Origin: Oligoflexia bacterium
GTDB lineage: Bacteria; Bdellovibrionota; UBA1018
Assembly: GCA_903928955.1 (NCBI GenBank)
Contig: CAIYTD010000156.1
Location: forward strand, 1 to 6,008
Direction: 5' to 3'
Length of the DNA: 6,008 bases
The notes below the pieces were generated by a model, which ran no database searches, was not told the origin of the DNA, and worked only from the letters and a program-made list of their open reading frames with translations. The translations under genes were made by a program, and so were the position numbers. Positions 5,972-6,008 of this stretch are shown piece by piece; positions within the stretch are counted from its first letter, which is position 1, and each line of letters begins with the position of its first letter.

Positions 5972-6008
5972 ATGAACTTGAAGGAAGAAAGCAGCTTATA
6001 CGATATTC
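5972..6008 (+). CDS. Start of a downstream gene, cut by the window end
   Basis: ATG at 5972 opens a frame reading MNLKEESSLYDI that runs off the window. It begins 8 bp after the stop of the MinD-like gene. A weak ribosome binding site GAGAG (5962-5966) overlaps that stop codon, which suggests translational coupling in one operon. In deltaproteobacterial genomes a MinD-like gene of this type is, from memory, often followed by a protein that begins with a J-domain-like (YxxL) segment and carries a helix-turn-helix. The visible residues are compatible with this but are too few to prove it. Confidence 0.55.
   Translation, partial: MNLKEESSLYDI

Overview
The window (about 42% G+C by eye) is a compact stretch of a bacterial chromosome, with housekeeping genes on both strands and no insertion sequence, phage, CRISPR or RNA gene that I can see. 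A MinD/FlhG-type ATPase followed closely by a gene starting MNLKEESSLYDI, a MutS2 with a C-terminal Smr domain, and a SprT-like zinc protein together suggest a Gram-negative of the former Deltaproteobacteria or Bdellovibrionota type. That placement is an inference and is not proved by any marker here.

Layout. Positions 1-357 hold no intact gene. On the + strand they contain what looks like a decayed HU-type histone-like gene with stop codons and at least one frame change. Positions 358-648 (-) are an orphan 96-residue protein with an excellent ribosome binding site. The gap before the next gene carries two 9-bp direct repeats set 20 bp apart. Positions 775-1311 (-) encode a SprT-like zinc metalloprotein. 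A 71-77 bp divergent region separates it from mutS2 (1389-3845, +). In that region a good promoter for the SprT gene would start its transcript on the A of the start codon, giving a possible leaderless mRNA.

mutS2 converges with 3850-4533 (-), a multi-pass membrane protein of the dolichol/phytol/diacylglycerol kinase family; only 4 bp separate the stop codons. Positions 4534-4937 form a 404-bp non-coding stretch with a near-perfect nested hairpin (4567-4611), a + strand promoter candidate and a doubtful cysteine-rich small ORF. Positions 4938-5963 (+) encode the MinD/FlhG-like ATPase. A second gene begins 8 bp later and runs off the window, probably in the same operon.

Functionally the window mixes genome or ribosome maintenance (MutS2, SprT-like), lipid or polyprenol phosphorylation (the kinase-like membrane protein) and cell-pole or flagellar-type ATPase functions. 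I see no evidence that these form one system. I found no convincing new multi-gene system; the best leads are the HU remnant, the intergenic hairpin and the leaderless promoter.
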